This document shows, in pieces, positions 63,265-64,000 of a stretch of 64,000 nt of DNA; positions within the stretch are counted from its first letter, which is position 1, and each line of letters starts with the position of its first letter. Where the stretch lies: positions 186,001-250,000 of the forward strand of contig CACLTL010000001.1 in assembly GCA_902609855.1 (NCBI GenBank), read 5' to 3'. The DNA is from an uncultured Pelagibacteraceae bacterium. Lineage in GTDB: Bacteria > Pseudomonadota > Alphaproteobacteria > Pelagibacterales > Pelagibacteraceae. Made by a program: the position numbers and the translations under genes. Below the pieces are notes generated by a model, which had not been told where the DNA came from, ran no database searches, and saw only the letters and a list, made by a program, of their open reading frames with translations.

Positions 63265-64000
63265 TCTTCACCAACATTTATAATCTCTGCTTTATCAAAA
63301 AATTTTAATAAAAAAGAATATTTGTTTTGGTTAACATTTTCTCTTATATTTTGAATATATTTTTCAGCTAATTTAAATAAATCTTCATGAATTACAGGAT
63401 CTGAAAATCTAAAATTTTTTATTCCACTTTGTTGATAGCCAATTAAATCACCAAAACCTCTTAACTTTAAATCCTCTTCTGCTATAAAAAAACCATCATC
63501 TGAATTTTTGAGTATTTTAAGTCTTTTAATAGCATTTTTGGTTAATCCATCTTTAAACAATAAGATGCAAGTACTTTGTTTTTCACCTCTTCCAACTCTT
63601 CCACGTAGTTGATGTAATTGAGCAAGACCAAATTTATTTGCATTTTCTATTATAATTAAATTTGCATTAGGAAAATCTATACCAACTTCAATAACAGTAG
63701 TTGAAACAAGAATTGAAATATCCTTATTTAAAAACTTTCTTAAAACTTTTTCTTTATCGTCTTTTTCTAACGCACCGTGAATCAAACCAACTTTATTAGG
63801 AAATTTTTTATTTATTTGTTCAAATTTTTTATTTGCAGATGAGTAGTCTAAAAATTTTGACTCTTCTATTAAAGGACAAACCCAAAAAACCTGATTATTA
63901 TTTTCAATCTGTTTTTTAATAAAAGGCCAAATTTCATTTATTTTTTTTTCAGGTTTCGTTAAAGTAATAATCTTTTTCCTATTAGCAGGTTTTTCGTTAA
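63261..64000 (-). CDS. recG: ATP-dependent DNA helicase RecG, C-terminal part (5' end outside window)
   Basis: The frame stays open to the window edge, so this is the 3' portion of a longer gene. Visible residues cover helicase motifs IV-VI: VFWVCPLIEESK, LIHGALEKDDKE, VSTTVIEVGIDFPNA and AQLHQLRGRVGRGE. The RecG wedge-side C-terminus DLKLRGFGDLIGYQQSG follows. It remodels stalled replication forks and Holliday junctions. An internal Met at 63785 is not the start. Confidence 0.95.
   Translation of the reverse strand, partial: NEKPANRKKIITLTKPEKKINEIWPFIKKQIENNNQVFWVCPLIEESKFLDYSSANKKFEQINKKFPNKVGLIHGALEKDDKEKVLRKFLNKDISILVSTTVIEVGIDFPNANLIIIENANKFGLAQLHQLRGRVGRGEKQSTCILLFKDGLTKNAIKRLKILKNSDDGFFIAEEDLKLRGFGDLIGYQQSGIKNFRFSDPVIHEDLFKLAEKYIQNIRENVNQNKYSFLLKFFDKAEIINVGED

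Noticed and set aside
1-64000. CRISPR array, IS element, prophage or toxin-antitoxin pair
   Set aside because: No regularly spaced repeats, transposase, integrase or phage structural genes are seen; the XRE gene has no toxin-like neighbour.

Overview
The window looks like a piece of a streamlined, AT-rich marine alphaproteobacterium, most likely the SAR11 clade (Pelagibacterales) or a close relative. The evidence is very low GC (about 30% by eye, not counted), Lys/Asn/Ile-rich proteins, spacers of 0-20 bases, many 1- or 4-base start/stop overlaps, four single-copy tRNAs with encoded CCA, and no insertion sequence, prophage or CRISPR. Two alphaproteobacterial gene-order blocks are preserved: dgt-argS-(small membrane protein)-nagZ-scpA-scpB-tatABC-serS-yajC-secDF, and uvrA/ssb-gyrA-coaD-ppi-tgt. 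No stretch above about 280 bases lacks a gene. The longest spacers are 22208-22486 (two small ORFs), 28385-28553 (aapJ leader) and 34509-34650 (inverted repeat before an XRE regulator).

Region 1 (1-5075): the end of ntrY, then ntrX, trkA and trkH: nitrogen/redox two-component signalling and potassium uptake. Region 2 (5075-14641): one co-directional glycerol island. It holds gpsA, glpK, the binding protein glpV, a strong terminator hairpin, two ATPases (glpS, glpT), two permeases (glpP, glpQ), small glpU and gap. Together they cover glycerol import, phosphorylation, oxidation to DHAP and, given a triosephosphate isomerase elsewhere, GAPDH entry into lower glycolysis. Region 3 (14638-20837): a minus-strand operon of pyk, a 57-residue ORF, an SDR/epimerase, a GT2 glycosyltransferase and a polytopic membrane protein. 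It diverges from pfkA and a 2-keto-4-pentenoate hydratase relative.

Region 4 (20830-25187): a ferric iron ABC transporter (binding protein, double permease, ATPase) behind two Fur-box-like sites, with small ORFs inside the operon. Region 5 (25207-28384): tRNA-Arg, galE, a tartrate/D-malate dehydrogenase and zapE. Region 6 (28385-35218): the general amino-acid ABC transporter aapJQMP, with a lipoprotein-type binding protein and a terminator after it; then a cysteine-synthase-family enzyme, a DUF6134-like secreted protein, an XRE regulator, tRNA-Asn and tRNA-Cys. Region 7 (35327-42017): valS, ilvD, manC, then xthA and an ErpA/IscA-type iron-sulfur carrier on the minus strand.

Region 8 (42017-52773): dgt, argS, the condensin partners scpAB, the Tat system, serS and the YajC/SecDF accessory complex. 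Region 9 (52778-61720): a short PuuD-like membrane protein, uvrA, ssb, gyrA, coaD, a secreted cyclophilin, tgt and tRNA-Lys. Region 10 (61724-64000): a Tat-signal M48 lipoprotein protease, a tiny membrane ORF, a DUF502 protein and the C-terminal part of recG running off the end.

The most notable observations are: (i) the glycerol island with its own GpsA and GAPDH; (ii) the two glycerol-transporter ATPases, whose defects fall in the same composite ATP site; (iii) a Tgt that has lost two of its three zinc cysteines; (iv) an NtrX without the GAFTGA loop; and (v) several small ORFs translationally coupled to known operons.
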